NCBI GenBank assembly: GCA_036322835.1
Contig: AP027304.1
Span: 2,356,001-2,420,000, forward strand
DNA length: 64,000 nucleotides
Origin: Tenuifilaceae bacterium CYCD
GTDB taxonomy: Bacteria > Bacteroidota > Bacteroidia > Bacteroidales > Tenuifilaceae
Direction of reading: 5' to 3'
Shown here: positions 44,047 to 53,608 of the stretch, piece after piece
Position numbering within the stretch: position 1 is the stretch's first letter
Layout: each line of letters starts with the position of its first letter
Program-made: the position numbers and the translations under genes
The notes under the pieces: generated by a model
What the model was told of the DNA's origin: nothing
What the model saw: only the letters and a program-made list of their open reading frames with translations
Database searches by the model: none

Positions 44047-46935
44047 CTATTTTTTGAATAGCATGTCTTCTTTTACTTCTATAATTTTTCCGTATTTGGC
44101 GAGTTCTTTCATGTCGATTTGCTTTTTATCGCCAACAATCATGTATACAACAGATTTATTCTGCATCTTGTTTTTGTAAAATTTATCAATGGTTTCCCAT
44201 TCAAGTGACTTGTAGATTGGGAGTTTTAAGGTTGCAGGATCGCTTTCGTAACCTAAATTTTTCCACCGTTCAACGGACGATGCAAGATTTCTAAAACTTG
44301 GTCGACCCGTTTGCGCGGATAGCTGTAAATGATTCTTTATCATTACTACTCTGTCAGATTTTTCGGGCATATTGCGGATTAAACTATCAAAAGTTTCCAT
44401 TGCAGTGAGGGTTTTGTCGGATTGTGTTCCAACGTATCCAATGAAATTCACTGGATTTCCATTCATTTTTGGTAGGCGGAAGTTCCCTCCTGCCGAATAC
44501 GCTAACGAACGATACTCCCTTATTTCCTGTAGAATCAAGCCAGAGAATCCTCCACCAAAATAATCGTTAAATGCGTCAATGGCAACAGATTCTTCGGGTT
44601 TAAATGGTTCTCCATTGATGAAAAGGAATACTTTGCTTTGACGGGCCTTTGGCTTATTCACCAGTAGAATTGTGTTTTCAGTGTATTGATTTTTTGCTTT
44701 GTCAAGTGGAGCAGAATCAATTTTAGGATTATCGGATAATGGTAAGTTCTGCTCAATGAGTTTTGCCACCTCGTTGATGCTTGTTTTCCCGCTATAGTTG
44801 ATTTGTGTTTTATACTGCGATGCTTGCTTAAATGCATCAACAATTTCATTGGCCTGTAATTTCTTGAGTTCTTTCATCGATTTTCTATCGATGTATGACG
44901 ATTTTTGTCCGTATAGTCCGTACTCTAGAAGTGCATCGGCAACATTGTCGGGCTCGGAGCGCTCCATTTTTCGATTGGTGGCCTCTCCATTAACAATTGT
45001 TTTTATTTTGGACTGTTCCAATTTTGGATCTTTTATAAGCAAACCAATAAGTTCGATGGTTTTGGGAAGGTTACTTTCAATCCCCTTGATGTCAATCATG
45101 GTATTATTTTCATCGGCCCAAACGCTGTATGATGTTCCTATTTTAGCAAACTCTTCTTTTAGTTGATTTACATTAAAATCGGCTACCCCGCTCATCGATA
45201 TGCCTTGTGATGCGTATTTGAGCATAGGGATAGTGCTTTCTCCGACCTTAAAATTGATAGTTAGTGAAAATATATCGTTCAATGGATTCACCACTGCGAG
45301 AATTTGGTTTCCTCCTTTAACATCGATGGTGGTTACGTCCTTGTTGAAATCGATAGTCTTAAGTTGAGGTGCTTGAGTTGGAATGGTTGCGAAATAGTTT
45401 GCGTAAGCACTTTTAGCATTTGTGTTCGATAGTAAAGGTTTGTAGTTGGGCTTTTCGATTTTTTCCTTCTTTGGAAATCCCATTTTAGAGTAGAATGCAA
45501 TAAAATTTTGTCCGAATATTTGGTTGGCCATTTCAACCACGTCAGTTTTGGTGATTTGTTTTATTTTGTTTGGATAGTTAAGTGCATCCTCCAACGATTC
45601 TTCTTTAGCAAATGCTTGGCTTAAAAAGATTGCTCGGTTTTGAATGTTTTCCATGTTGAGGACATAATTCCGATACATTTCTTGCTTAACCGATTCAAGT
45701 GTAGTTTCATCAAAATCTCCTTTTTTGATCTTTTCAATTTCGCCAAGAATAAGCGATTCGGCATTCTCTAGGCTTTGTCCAACTATTTTGGGTACACCAA
45801 ATATTATTATAGCCCCGTGATCCATGTATGGCATTTGCATTGCTTCGGCAGCAAGAACTTTCCCATCGATGCTTAATTTATCGAGCAAGCCTGTTGAGTA
45901 ACTGTTGTTTAGCAATTTGGCTGTAATTTCTGCAACAGGATTTTTGTCATCTTTTTCCGATGGTGCTCTAAATCCTAGCAATGCAACCTTAATTGGGGTG
46001 AGTTTTGCTTGGTGGAATTCACGTCCGTTGAAAGGTTTTTCTTCCCATACTTTTTGTGGGGGCAACTCGTGCTTTTCCCATTTCCCAAATTTTTCCTTAA
46101 TTAATGGTAGTATATCTTCGGAATTGAAATCGCCAGATAGTACTAACGCCATATTATTAGGTACATAGTATGTTTTAAAGAACTCGTACATCTTGGTCAA
46201 CGAGGGATTTTTTAGATTATCTATTGTACCAATTATGGTTTGTTGGCCATAAGGGTGGTTCTTAAAGAGATTCTTCTGGAATTCTTCGAGGAGTTTTGTT
46301 TGAAATTGATCGTTATATAGATTTTTTTCTTCGTAAACAACTTCTAATTCAGCTTGAAAGCTTCTAAATACAGGATCTGTAAATCTGTGAGCGTATAAAT
46401 CGAGCCAACGTTCAATCTGGTTCGATGGGAACTTATTGTAGTAAACAGTGTTGTCTGGACCTGTTCCTGCGTTTATTTGGGTGCTCCCCATTTCATTTAG
46501 CAGGTTGCTCATTTCGTTAGGAATTGAATATTCTGATGCTTTTAGCGATTCTTCGTTAATCAACTTCTGAATTTCAGTGCGTTTTGCATCATCCTTTGTT
46601 TTTCCAAGAGAATCATATAGTTCAAATATTTTATTGATATGAGGCTTCTCTTTTTTCCAACTTGTAGTACCCAGTTCAGTTGTTCCTTTGAATAGCATGT
46701 GTTCTTGGTAGTGCGCCATTCCTGTTGCATCAACGGGATCATTTTTGGCTCCTGCTTTTACTATTACTAGTCCAAAAACCTCGGGTTGGGCATGGTTTTC
46801 GTCAAGAATAACCGTTAACCCATTGTCAAGTGTGAATTGCCTTACTGCCTGGCTGCTTTTTTCTACATCTTGGGTTTTTCCATAGAATGGGATAGATAGG
46901 AAAAGCCCTAGCAATAAAATTTTAAATTGTTTCAT
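44047..46935 (-). CDS. M16-family zinc metallopeptidase, two-halves fusion
   Basis: A 962-residue exported peptidase with a signal peptide (about residues 1-21). The inverted zinc motif HYQEH is at residues 75-79, with the downstream Glu expected in the ELEVVYEEKN region (about 196-205). The C-terminal half (about 500-962) is a second M16 pair that has lost the zinc motif but keeps the REYRSLAYSAGG segment carrying the substrate-binding Arg/Tyr. This pitrilysin-like layout forms a closed chamber for peptides. A periplasmic role in peptide breakdown is inferred. It stands alone between hairpin terminators. Confidence 0.93.
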   Translation of the reverse strand: MKQFKILLLGLFLSIPFYGKTQDVEKSSQAVRQFTLDNGLTVILDENHAQPEVFGLVIVKAGAKNDPVDATGMAHYQEHMLFKGTTELGTTSWKKEKPHINKIFELYDSLGKTKDDAKRTEIQKLINEESLKASEYSIPNEMSNLLNEMGSTQINAGTGPDNTVYYNKFPSNQIERWLDLYAHRFTDPVFRSFQAELEVVYEEKNLYNDQFQTKLLEEFQKNLFKNHPYGQQTIIGTIDNLKNPSLTKMYEFFKTYYVPNNMALVLSGDFNSEDILPLIKEKFGKWEKHELPPQKVWEEKPFNGREFHQAKLTPIKVALLGFRAPSEKDDKNPVAEITAKLLNNSYSTGLLDKLSIDGKVLAAEAMQMPYMDHGAIIIFGVPKIVGQSLENAESLILGEIEKIKKGDFDETTLESVKQEMYRNYVLNMENIQNRAIFLSQAFAKEESLEDALNYPNKIKQITKTDVVEMANQIFGQNFIAFYSKMGFPKKEKIEKPNYKPLLSNTNAKSAYANYFATIPTQAPQLKTIDFNKDVTTIDVKGGNQILAVVNPLNDIFSLTINFKVGESTIPMLKYASQGISMSGVADFNVNQLKEEFAKIGTSYSVWADENNTMIDIKGIESNLPKTIELIGLLIKDPKLEQSKIKTIVNGEATNRKMERSEPDNVADALLEYGLYGQKSSYIDRKSMKELKKLQANEIVDAFKQASQYKTQINYSGKTSINEVAKLIEQNLPLSDNPKIDSAPLDKAKNQYTENTILLVNKPKARQSKVFLFINGEPFKPEESVAIDAFNDYFGGGFSGLILQEIREYRSLAYSAGGNFRLPKMNGNPVNFIGYVGTQSDKTLTAMETFDSLIRNMPEKSDRVVMIKNHLQLSAQTGRPSFRNLASSVERWKNLGYESDPATLKLPIYKSLEWETIDKFYKNKMQNKSVVYMIVGDKKQIDMKELAKYGKIIEVKEDMLFKK

Positions 46936-47069
46936 TTTGCTGGTTGTTGGTTTAAATTATCACGAAGATTGTAAATTTCTTTTTATTAAGAAATGTTACC
47001 CTCATAAATCTAGTCGCCATAAACAAAATTTAGCTGATTTAAGGTTAAATATACCTGGCGATTTTAAAT

Positions 47070-47103
47070 AAAAAACCCTCAAGTTGGGTTGCTTGAGGGT
47101 TTT
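47070..47103 (-). terminator. Terminator of ilvE
   Basis: An 11-bp stem from AAACCCTCAAG and its complement with an eight-base loop. On the minus strand it is followed by a T-run. It lies 17 bases after the ilvE stop. Confidence 0.85.
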
Positions 47104-47119
47104 GATTCTAATCCTAAAG

Positions 47120-48166
47120 TTATTCAATCACACTTACCCAGTTATGCTTATCGGCAATTTCACCATACTGGATTCCAACTAGGGTCTCGTACAGTTTAGT
47201 TGATACAGGTCCTGGTTTGCCATTTTTGCAGAATTTGTAAACTTTGCCGCAGTCCAAATCGTTGATTTCGCCGATAGGCGAAATTACCGCAGCGGTTCCG
47301 CATGCTCCAACCTCCTCAAAAGTATCTAGTTCATCAACCGCAACCGGACGACGTTCTACTTTAAGCCCTAGGTCTTCGGCTAGTTGAATCAAACTCATAT
47401 TAGTTATTGATGCTAGTATTGAGGTTGATTTTGGAGTGATATAGGTATTATTTTTGATTGCAAAGAAATTTGCGGCACCAATTTCGTCGATGTAGAGTTT
47501 TTCCTTTGTATCTAAGTACATTGGTGAGCCATAACCTGCATCATGTGCTTTAACAACTCCACGTAGGCTGGCCGCATAGTTTCCACCTACTTTAAATGTT
47601 CCTGTTCCTAGTGGTGCGGCACGGTCGCTATCGCGGACAATGGCAATTTTAACAGGGTTAAAACCTTCTTTAAAGTATGGGCCAACTGGGGTTACAAATA
47701 TCACAAACATATATTCTTTTGCAGCACGAACACCAACTTCAGCGCCCGATCCGAATAGTAAAGGCCTAATGTAAAGTGATGCTCCAGTTCCATAGGGTGG
47801 AACAAATCTTTCGTTAAGTTTTATAGCTTTGATTACTGCTTCGTGGAATAGATCCATGGGAACTTTTTCCATTAAAATTCCATCGGCAGATTGTTGTAAA
47901 CGTTTAGCATTTTCATCCCAGCGGAATAAACGGATTTTCCCATCTTTTCCACGGTAAGCTTTCATACCTTCAAATGCTTCTTGTCCATAGTGCAACGCGG
48001 TTGCTGCCATATGGATATTGATGTACTCTGATTCAGATACTTCCAGATTGCCCCATTTGCCATCCTTGTATGTGCATCGTACATTATAATCGGTTTTTAC
48101 GTAACCAAACGGAAGATTTTTCCAATCAAGATTTTGCATAGCTGCAGATTTTAAGAAATTGGACAT
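47120..48166 (-). CDS. ilvE: Branched-chain amino acid aminotransferase
   Basis: A PLP enzyme that transaminates leucine, isoleucine and valine. The 348-residue protein belongs to the longer, eukaryote-like BCAT group. It has ALHYGQEAFEGMKAYRGKDG (about residues 56-75), the PLP lysine in GTGTFKVGGNYAASL (about 189-203), and EVGACGTAAVISPIGEI (about 289-305). No signal peptide is present. A minus-strand -7 box (TAACTTTG, 48180-48187) lies just upstream. It is a single-gene unit. Confidence 0.95.
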   Translation of the reverse strand: MSNFLKSAAMQNLDWKNLPFGYVKTDYNVRCTYKDGKWGNLEVSESEYINIHMAATALHYGQEAFEGMKAYRGKDGKIRLFRWDENAKRLQQSADGILMEKVPMDLFHEAVIKAIKLNERFVPPYGTGASLYIRPLLFGSGAEVGVRAAKEYMFVIFVTPVGPYFKEGFNPVKIAIVRDSDRAAPLGTGTFKVGGNYAASLRGVVKAHDAGYGSPMYLDTKEKLYIDEIGAANFFAIKNNTYITPKSTSILASITNMSLIQLAEDLGLKVERRPVAVDELDTFEEVGACGTAAVISPIGEINDLDCGKVYKFCKNGKPGPVSTKLYETLVGIQYGEIADKHNWVSVIE

Positions 48167-48179
48167 TAATGTAGTGCCA

Positions 48180-48187
48180 AAGTTAAA
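48180..48187 (-). promoter_or_regulatory. -7 element (TAACTTTG) of ilvE
   Basis: An exact TAnnTTTG match on the minus strand, 13 bases before the start codon, so the transcript would have a very short leader. No -33 element at normal spacing. Confidence 0.45.
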
Positions 48188-48453
48188 CCATAAAAAACGA
48201 AATACCTAACAATTTTTAGATGTTTTACGGCTAAAAGGTTTAAAAGTTTAATTTAAAAATGATTATTGATTATGAATTGTAATTGTTTTGTGCAAAATGT
48301 GCATTAAGTCAGATGATTAGTTCGTTGTAATCCGTAATCTTTCATTGGTGGACAATTCGAATAGGGCTTTCTATTTAACGAAAGTTTATCGTTTAGGTGT
48401 AATCGCAAATGTGATACCGATGAAGAAAAATCTAGGTGTATCAATGGAGTGGC
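48188..48453. other. Intergenic region, nothing supported
   Basis: AT-rich sequence between the ilvE promoter and the SRP RNA terminator. I see no gene, repeat or RNA fold in it. Confidence 0.5.
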
Positions 48454-48562
48454 AAAAAAAAGTGGGTAAGCTACTTATATCGCACCGCTACAACCACTTA
48501 CCCTTGCTACCTTCCGGTCCTGGGGGAGTTCAGCAGGAGCTGGTCGTATAAGACTTACCCGG
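48454..48562 (-). ncRNA. ffs: Signal recognition particle RNA (small, 4.5S-type)
   Basis: Read on the minus strand, the RNA has the conserved SRP domain IV: CCAGGACCGGAAGGTAGCAA, with its GGAA tetraloop and the paired asymmetric loop on the other side (CCTGCTGAACTCC). The ends GGGTAAG and CTTACCC pair to close the hairpin, followed by a run of eight T residues (48454-48460 plus flank) as terminator. It binds Ffh to target membrane proteins. Length is about 100 bases. A full consensus promoter lies directly upstream. Confidence 0.93.
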
Positions 48563-48564
48563 CA

Positions 48565-48595
48565 CAAAGGTAGTAAGAATATTATTGGTTGCAAA
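48565..48595 (-). promoter_or_regulatory. Promoter of SRP RNA
   Basis: On the minus strand, TTTG (48595-48592), 19 bases, TACCTTTG (48572-48565). It places the transcription start within a few bases of the mature RNA 5' end. Confidence 0.85.
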
Positions 48596-48623
48596 CTCTT
48601 AGGCGTTTTTTTCACAATTTGGC

Positions 48624-48631
48624 TATATTTG
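48624..48631 (+). promoter_or_regulatory. -7 element (TATATTTG) of the DUF4199 gene
   Basis: An exact TAnnTTTG box 25 bases before the start codon at 48657. It lies about 30 bases from the divergent SRP RNA promoter. Confidence 0.6.
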
Positions 48632-48656
48632 CATTGAAACTAAATCATTTAAAATT

Positions 48657-49235
48657 ATGAACAACAAAACTAACCCTTTACTTATCAGTTCGATGACCTA
48701 CGGACTGTACCTAGGAATTATTATGGTAATTTATTCGTTGTTGCTGTTTTTCCTAAATGTAAAACCTATTGGCTTTACCCTTCCTATCTTATTATCACTT
48801 GTTTCTTTAGCAATAGCATTTTTCGGGATTTTCCTTTCAACAAAGAAGGTTAGAAATGATGTGCTTGGTGGTGAGATGACTTTTGGACAAGGAATTCTTA
48901 TTGGACTTGTTGTAATTTTTGTAGCCTCAGTAATTTCTGCAATTTACGTTTATATCCAATCAACCATTATTGATCCCGATTATATGAAGAATATATTGGA
49001 AGCACAAAAGGAGTGGATGTATGAGTTTATGAGCGGCAAGGGTGTTTCCGAAGAGCAAATTGAAAAGGCAATAGAAGGAATTGATGCTAAAATGAACGAA
49101 ATGAATCCCGTAAAAACCGCTATAACAAGCATCGTTTCCAGTACTATTTTTGGTTTAATAATATCATTGATTACTTCAGCCATTCTTAAAAAAAAGAATG
49201 ATAACCCTTTTGTAGGTTCTCAGGTAATGGAGTAA
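48657..49235 (+). CDS. DUF4199-family membrane protein
   Basis: A 192-residue protein with four membrane helices (about residues 11-31, 38-59, 77-101 and 155-176) and a charged loop between the third and fourth. This is the layout of DUF4199 proteins, which are common in Bacteroidota and often sit directly before a family 2 glycosyltransferase, as here (21-base gap). Function is unknown; context suggests a role with the glycosyltransferase at the inner membrane. Confidence 0.82.
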   Translation: MNNKTNPLLISSMTYGLYLGIIMVIYSLLLFFLNVKPIGFTLPILLSLVSLAIAFFGIFLSTKKVRNDVLGGEMTFGQGILIGLVVIFVASVISAIYVYIQSTIIDPDYMKNILEAQKEWMYEFMSGKGVSEEQIEKAIEGIDAKMNEMNPVKTAITSIVSSTIFGLIISLITSAILKKKNDNPFVGSQVME

Positions 49236-49256
49236 TTAATAATTGAATTTCTAATT

Positions 49257-50213
49257 ATGGATATTTCTGTAGTTGTTCCGCTATATAACGAGGAAGAATC
49301 GTTGCCTGAATTGGTTGAGTGGATTGCACAAGTTATGGATCATCATAAATTTACCTACGAAGTAATTATGGTTGATGATGGAAGTAGCGATAATAGTTGG
49401 GATGTATTGGAGCAGCTTAGGCAGAAGTATGCTACTATAAGAGGTGTGAAATTTCGCCGTAACTACGGCAAATCGGCTGCTCTGCAGGTTGGCTTTGCCG
49501 CATCTAAGGGTGATGTAGTAATTACAATGGATGCCGATCTGCAGGACAGTCCCGATGAAATTCCTGAACTTTATCGAATGATTAAGGAAAATGGCTTCGA
49601 TATCGTTTCGGGATGGAAGAAAAAAAGACACGATCCTTTATTCTCGAAAAGAATACCCAGCAAACTCTACAATGGTACAGTTCGTTGCATAACTGGGATA
49701 AAGTTGCACGATATGAATTGTGGGCTTAAAGCGTATAGGGGCAAAGTTGTGAAAAGTATCGAGGTATATGGCGAGATGCATCGGTATATTCCAGTTTTGG
49801 CTAAGCAGGCAGGTTTTAAAAAGATTGGAGAGAAGGTTGTTCAGCATCAGGAGCGCAAGTATGGAGTTACCAAGTTTGGATGGGAGCGATTTATCAATGG
49901 ATTCCTAGATCTCTTGTCGGTAACATTTGTTTCGAGATTTGGAAAACGTCCTATGCATTTCTTTGGAACGCTGGGAACCTTAATGTTTTTCTCTGGAGGC
50001 ATTATTTCTTTGTGGTTGGTGATAAGCAAGATATGGGCGCAGGCGCATCATTTTAAGTATAGACCCGTAACCGATCAACCTTTATTTTATGTAGCATTAG
50101 TCATTGCAATTATTGGTGTTCAGTTCTTCATGGCGGGTTTCATCGGAGAATTGGTGTCGCGTAGTTCATCGGATAGGAATCAGTATCTAATAGAAAAGGA
50201 CACTGACGCATAG
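49257..50213 (+). CDS. Family 2 glycosyltransferase with two C-terminal membrane helices
   Basis: A 318-residue enzyme of the DPM1/GtrB-like group, which transfers sugars to polyprenyl phosphate. The GT-A fold shows VVPLYNEEESLPELV at the N-terminus, VDDGSSDNSWDVL (about residues 40-52), and the metal-binding DADLQDSPDEIPELYR (about 92-107). Two membrane helices (about 233-256 and 270-305) anchor it to the inner membrane. The donor sugar cannot be read. It follows the DUF4199 gene by 21 bases and precedes a TPR/PP2C gene by 30 bases, so the three may be cotranscribed. Confidence 0.92.
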   Translation: MDISVVVPLYNEEESLPELVEWIAQVMDHHKFTYEVIMVDDGSSDNSWDVLEQLRQKYATIRGVKFRRNYGKSAALQVGFAASKGDVVITMDADLQDSPDEIPELYRMIKENGFDIVSGWKKKRHDPLFSKRIPSKLYNGTVRCITGIKLHDMNCGLKAYRGKVVKSIEVYGEMHRYIPVLAKQAGFKKIGEKVVQHQERKYGVTKFGWERFINGFLDLLSVTFVSRFGKRPMHFFGTLGTLMFFSGGIISLWLVISKIWAQAHHFKYRPVTDQPLFYVALVIAIIGVQFFMAGFIGELVSRSSSDRNQYLIEKDTDA

Positions 50214-50243
50214 ATCTGTGTTTAATTTCTAAAATTTGAAAGT

Positions 50244-52256
50244 ATGAGAATTTCAACTATTCTAATGTTGCTGCTATTCCCATTATTACTGGGTGCTCAA
50301 AATGAAAATAACTATAAGCAGCAAGCAGATTCACTGTTGAAATATGCCTTACAAAAGACAAGGAATCCAGATTCTACCAAAATTATACTTCAAGATATTG
50401 AGCGTGTTGCCCAGGCAAAGTGTGATACTGCTGTTTTAGCGCAGATATGGAGTCGCTATGGTTTTGTTAATTACTGGACAGGGCGGTATCCGGCAGCTAT
50501 CGATTACTACACTAAAGCAAAACGTTATTACTCATCCATAAAGGACACTGCTAGTGCGGCATGGAAGGGCTATATGATTGCGATGACATTTAAATACTGG
50601 GGGAAATACCATGAGGCACAGGCTGAGATTCAGGATAACATCCGACTTTTCGAGAAATTAAGGGATGACGATGGAATTCTCAATTGCTATATAGTTGCTG
50701 GTTATATTAATCAAGCGTGGGGTAACAACGATGAAGCAGCAAGGATATGTCAAAAGACGTTATTGATGGCTAAGGAGCAAAACGATGTTTCGGCACAGGG
50801 GTACTCTTTGCTGGCAATTGGAAATACTTTTTTATCAAAAAATAACCTTGATTCTGCTTATGCATACATTTCACAAGCTCAAGCAAAATTTAAGGAGTGC
50901 GAGGATCGTTATGGCATCGCTTTATCAAATAGAGATTTTGGAACGTATTATTTACTTAAAGGCAATACTCAAAAATCGCTTTATTACCTATATATTGGGT
51001 TGGATATACTAAAGAGCGGTTCCAACAATAGGGGCTATTCCGAGGTTTTGGCCATTATTGGTAAGGTGTATTTAAAAAGCCAAGACTATGAAAATGCTGT
51101 AAAGAATCTGGAGGAATCTCAGCAATTGGCTCTACAGATGGAGCTATATGAAGATATCATTAAGAATTACCTTACCCTTTCCGTTGCTTATAAGAGTTGG
51201 GGAAAGTATGATGTTGCTTTGGAAAAAATGGAGAAGTATTCCTCATTAAAAGATTCGATTTTTAATGCTGAGAAGCATTTCCAAATTGCGGAATTACAAA
51301 CGCAGTATGAAACCGAGAAGAAAGAGCAGCAAATAGCCATGCAAGGCATTCGGATAGAAAAAAATAAATCGATACAACGTTTATTGATTTTGGCGTTCTT
51401 TCTCGCATCAACGCTTGCATTTTTTTCTTTTAGGTGGTACCGAATTAAGAAGCGAGACAATCGACTCCTTGCCGAGCAAAAAAGAGTGATAGAAATAAAA
51501 AATCATCAAATAACAGATAGTATTAATTACGCCAAGAGAATACAAGGCGTTTTATTAGGCAAATCTGCACATATGCCTAATCCCGTTAAAGATTTATTTA
51601 TTTTTTACCAACCCAAGGATATTGTTAGTGGGGATTTCTATTTTATTAAGGAGTACAACAACTTCACGGTTATCGCTGCTGCCGATTGTACCGGCCATGG
51701 TGTACCAGGTGCTTTTATGAGTATGCTTGGAGTAACCCTTTTAAACGAAGTATTTACTTATTCGAACCCTAAGACTGCCGCCGCAGTGCTAGAAGAGATG
51801 AGAATTAAAGTTAAGGATGCTCTTAATCAAACCGAGTACAAAACTGAGACGAAGGATGGAATGGATATGGCCCTGTGCATGATTGATAAATCGAACAACC
51901 AATTGCAGTACTCGGGTGCATACAATTCATTGTATTTGGTCCGGAACAATGAACTCACAGAGTTCAAAGCGGTACGTAACCCAGTTGGTGTTCATATGAA
52001 AGAATTACCATTCCAAAACGAAATTATTGAATTCTCTCCGAACGATCAGTTTTATATTTTTTCTGATGGGTATGCCGATCAGGTTAATGGAATTTCCCAA
52101 CAAAAATTTAAAATTCTTGAATTCAAGAGACTTATTCATAATATTAGCAGTTTACCCACAGACGAGCAGGCCTTAAAGTTAGAAACCACCATTAAAGTTT
52201 GGATGGCCAGTGCCGATCAGACTGACGATATGCTTGTGGTTGGGTTTAAGATGTAG
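50244..52256 (+). CDS. TPR - TM - SpoIIE/PP2C serine phosphatase (second copy)
   Basis: A 670-residue signalling phosphatase with the same layout as the protein at 4554. It has a signal peptide (1-19), TPR repeats (about 60-335), a transmembrane helix near 375-397, a short coiled coil containing ITDSINYAKRIQ, and a PP2C domain (about 425-670). Catalytic aspartates are visible in IVSGDFYFI, ADCTGHGVPGAFMSMLG, FSDGYADQ and TDDMLVVGFKM. No SiaC or STAS partner is adjacent, so it may act on the SiaC-like protein at 6471 or on a distant target. It lies 30 bases after the glycosyltransferase. Confidence 0.92.
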   Translation: MRISTILMLLLFPLLLGAQNENNYKQQADSLLKYALQKTRNPDSTKIILQDIERVAQAKCDTAVLAQIWSRYGFVNYWTGRYPAAIDYYTKAKRYYSSIKDTASAAWKGYMIAMTFKYWGKYHEAQAEIQDNIRLFEKLRDDDGILNCYIVAGYINQAWGNNDEAARICQKTLLMAKEQNDVSAQGYSLLAIGNTFLSKNNLDSAYAYISQAQAKFKECEDRYGIALSNRDFGTYYLLKGNTQKSLYYLYIGLDILKSGSNNRGYSEVLAIIGKVYLKSQDYENAVKNLEESQQLALQMELYEDIIKNYLTLSVAYKSWGKYDVALEKMEKYSSLKDSIFNAEKHFQIAELQTQYETEKKEQQIAMQGIRIEKNKSIQRLLILAFFLASTLAFFSFRWYRIKKRDNRLLAEQKRVIEIKNHQITDSINYAKRIQGVLLGKSAHMPNPVKDLFIFYQPKDIVSGDFYFIKEYNNFTVIAAADCTGHGVPGAFMSMLGVTLLNEVFTYSNPKTAAAVLEEMRIKVKDALNQTEYKTETKDGMDMALCMIDKSNNQLQYSGAYNSLYLVRNNELTEFKAVRNPVGVHMKELPFQNEIIEFSPNDQFYIFSDGYADQVNGISQQKFKILEFKRLIHNISSLPTDEQALKLETTIKVWMASADQTDDMLVVGFKM

Positions 52257-52365
52257 TATCTAGTAAATAAAAAAGCAATTTTCTGCTTAACAACACCATG
52301 TTTAGTGGATAATGTTTCGCTAAATGGTTTTTCTTTGCTCAGTTGAATTGTTCCCAATGATGGTT

Positions 52366-53121
52366 ATGAATACTATTTTAAATCATCGCTCTATCAGGAA
52401 GTATAAGAGCGATCCAATTGATGAGACCTTGCTTAACGATATACTCTATGCAGGGACACGCGCATCTACAACAGGAAATATGCAAGTGTACAGTATTATT
52501 GTGACTAAAAGTGATGAGGTAAAACAACAGCTTGCACCATGTCATTTCAATCAGGGAATGGTAATGCAAGCTCCTGTGGTGCTAACATTTTGTGCAGATT
52601 TCAATCGATTTAATAAGTGGTGTGTTCAGCGCAATGCCAATCCTGGATACGACAACTTCTTATCTTTCTTTACAGCGGCCATCGATGCCTTACTTGTTGC
52701 TCAGAACGTTTGTATTGCTGCAGAGCAATATGGCTTGGGAATATGCTATTTGGGTACAACTACATATACTGCCGATAAGATTATAGATGTACTTAAGTTA
52801 CCCTTAGGAGTTGTTCCTGTGACCACTGTTGTTTTGGGATATCCCGATGAGACGCCAGAATTAACGGACCGTTTACCTTTGGCAAGCATTCTTCATCAGG
52901 AAATTTATCAGGATTACTCCGAAGGCGATATAGATCAGATATATCAGCATAAAGAATCACTACCTTTAACTAAAAAACTTTTGGAGGAAAATCAAAAGGA
53001 AACTCTTGCACAAATATTTACGGATAAGCGATACACATTAAAGGATAATGTTGCATTTTCTAAAGTATTGCTTAGAGTGCTTGAGCAACAAGGTTTTATG
53101 GACAACGACAGGAAAGAATAA
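52366..53121 (+). CDS. Nitroreductase-family FMN oxidoreductase
   Basis: A 251-residue enzyme of the nitroreductase fold. The N-terminus MNTILNHRSIRKYKSDPID carries the FMN-phosphate-binding HRSIRKY motif, followed by AGTRASTTGNMQVYS (about residues 29-43) and GLGICYLGTTTYTADKI, with a C-terminal extension typical of NfsA/FRP-type NADPH enzymes. The physiological substrate is unknown. The frame is open from 52324, and ATG codons also occur at 52357 and 52360; I chose 52366 because the conserved sequence begins there. Confidence 0.88.
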   Translation: MNTILNHRSIRKYKSDPIDETLLNDILYAGTRASTTGNMQVYSIIVTKSDEVKQQLAPCHFNQGMVMQAPVVLTFCADFNRFNKWCVQRNANPGYDNFLSFFTAAIDALLVAQNVCIAAEQYGLGICYLGTTTYTADKIIDVLKLPLGVVPVTTVVLGYPDETPELTDRLPLASILHQEIYQDYSEGDIDQIYQHKESLPLTKKLLEENQKETLAQIFTDKRYTLKDNVAFSKVLLRVLEQQGFMDNDRKE

Positions 53122-53142
53122 GCAGTAATATTTGACTTTTAA

Positions 53143-53175
53143 TTGAATAAGGCTGTAAATTGCAGCCTTATTCAA
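53143..53175 (+). terminator. Hairpin after the nitroreductase gene
   Basis: A perfect 13-bp stem built on TTGAATAAGGCTG with a seven-base loop. No strong T-run follows, so termination may be incomplete. Confidence 0.7.
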
Positions 53176-53213
53176 TTTGAAGTAGTAACAAAATATATCA
53201 AAATTTAAATTTT

Positions 53214-53591
53214 ATGAAAACACTTAAGCGAATTGGCGTTTTAGTTCTTATATTATTCTTGGGATTCTTGGCAATTACGTATTGGGGAACTTATGAACGA
53301 GGTATTATGGCTGGCAAAGTTCTTAGAATTAGCGAAAAGGGCTATGTGTTTAAAACCTACGAAGCGAAGTTAAGTCTGGAATCCTTTGGCGCTTTAAAAG
53401 GGGTTAGTCCTATTGCCGAAACATTCGATTTTTCGGTATCATCAAAACAGGATTCGCTTATTAAACAGTTGCAAGAGGTCGCTTTGTCCGGAGAGCGAGT
53501 GAATATCCATTACATAAAGCGATACATAAGAGTTCCGTGGCGTGGAAGTACCAAATACTTTGCGGTTGAAGTAGAGCGGATGAAAAAGTAA
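53214..53591 (+). CDS. Small membrane-anchored protein, unknown function
   Basis: A 125-residue protein with one N-terminal membrane helix (about residues 7-24) and a small periplasmic domain containing GKVLRISEKGYVFKTYEAKL and YIKRYIRVPWRGSTKYFAVE. Similar short Bacteroidota proteins are sometimes mislabelled 6-phosphogluconate dehydrogenase in databases, as I recall; the sequence has no Rossmann motif and cannot be that enzyme. It ends before a bidirectional terminator. Confidence 0.75.
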   Translation: MKTLKRIGVLVLILFLGFLAITYWGTYERGIMAGKVLRISEKGYVFKTYEAKLSLESFGALKGVSPIAETFDFSVSSKQDSLIKQLQEVALSGERVNIHYIKRYIRVPWRGSTKYFAVEVERMKK

Positions 53592-53608
53592 CCTAAATTA
53601 TATGAAAA

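Noticed and set aside
48345-48551. 68-codon plus-strand frame over the SRP RNA
   Set aside because: It is antisense to a clear structured RNA and has no protein features.
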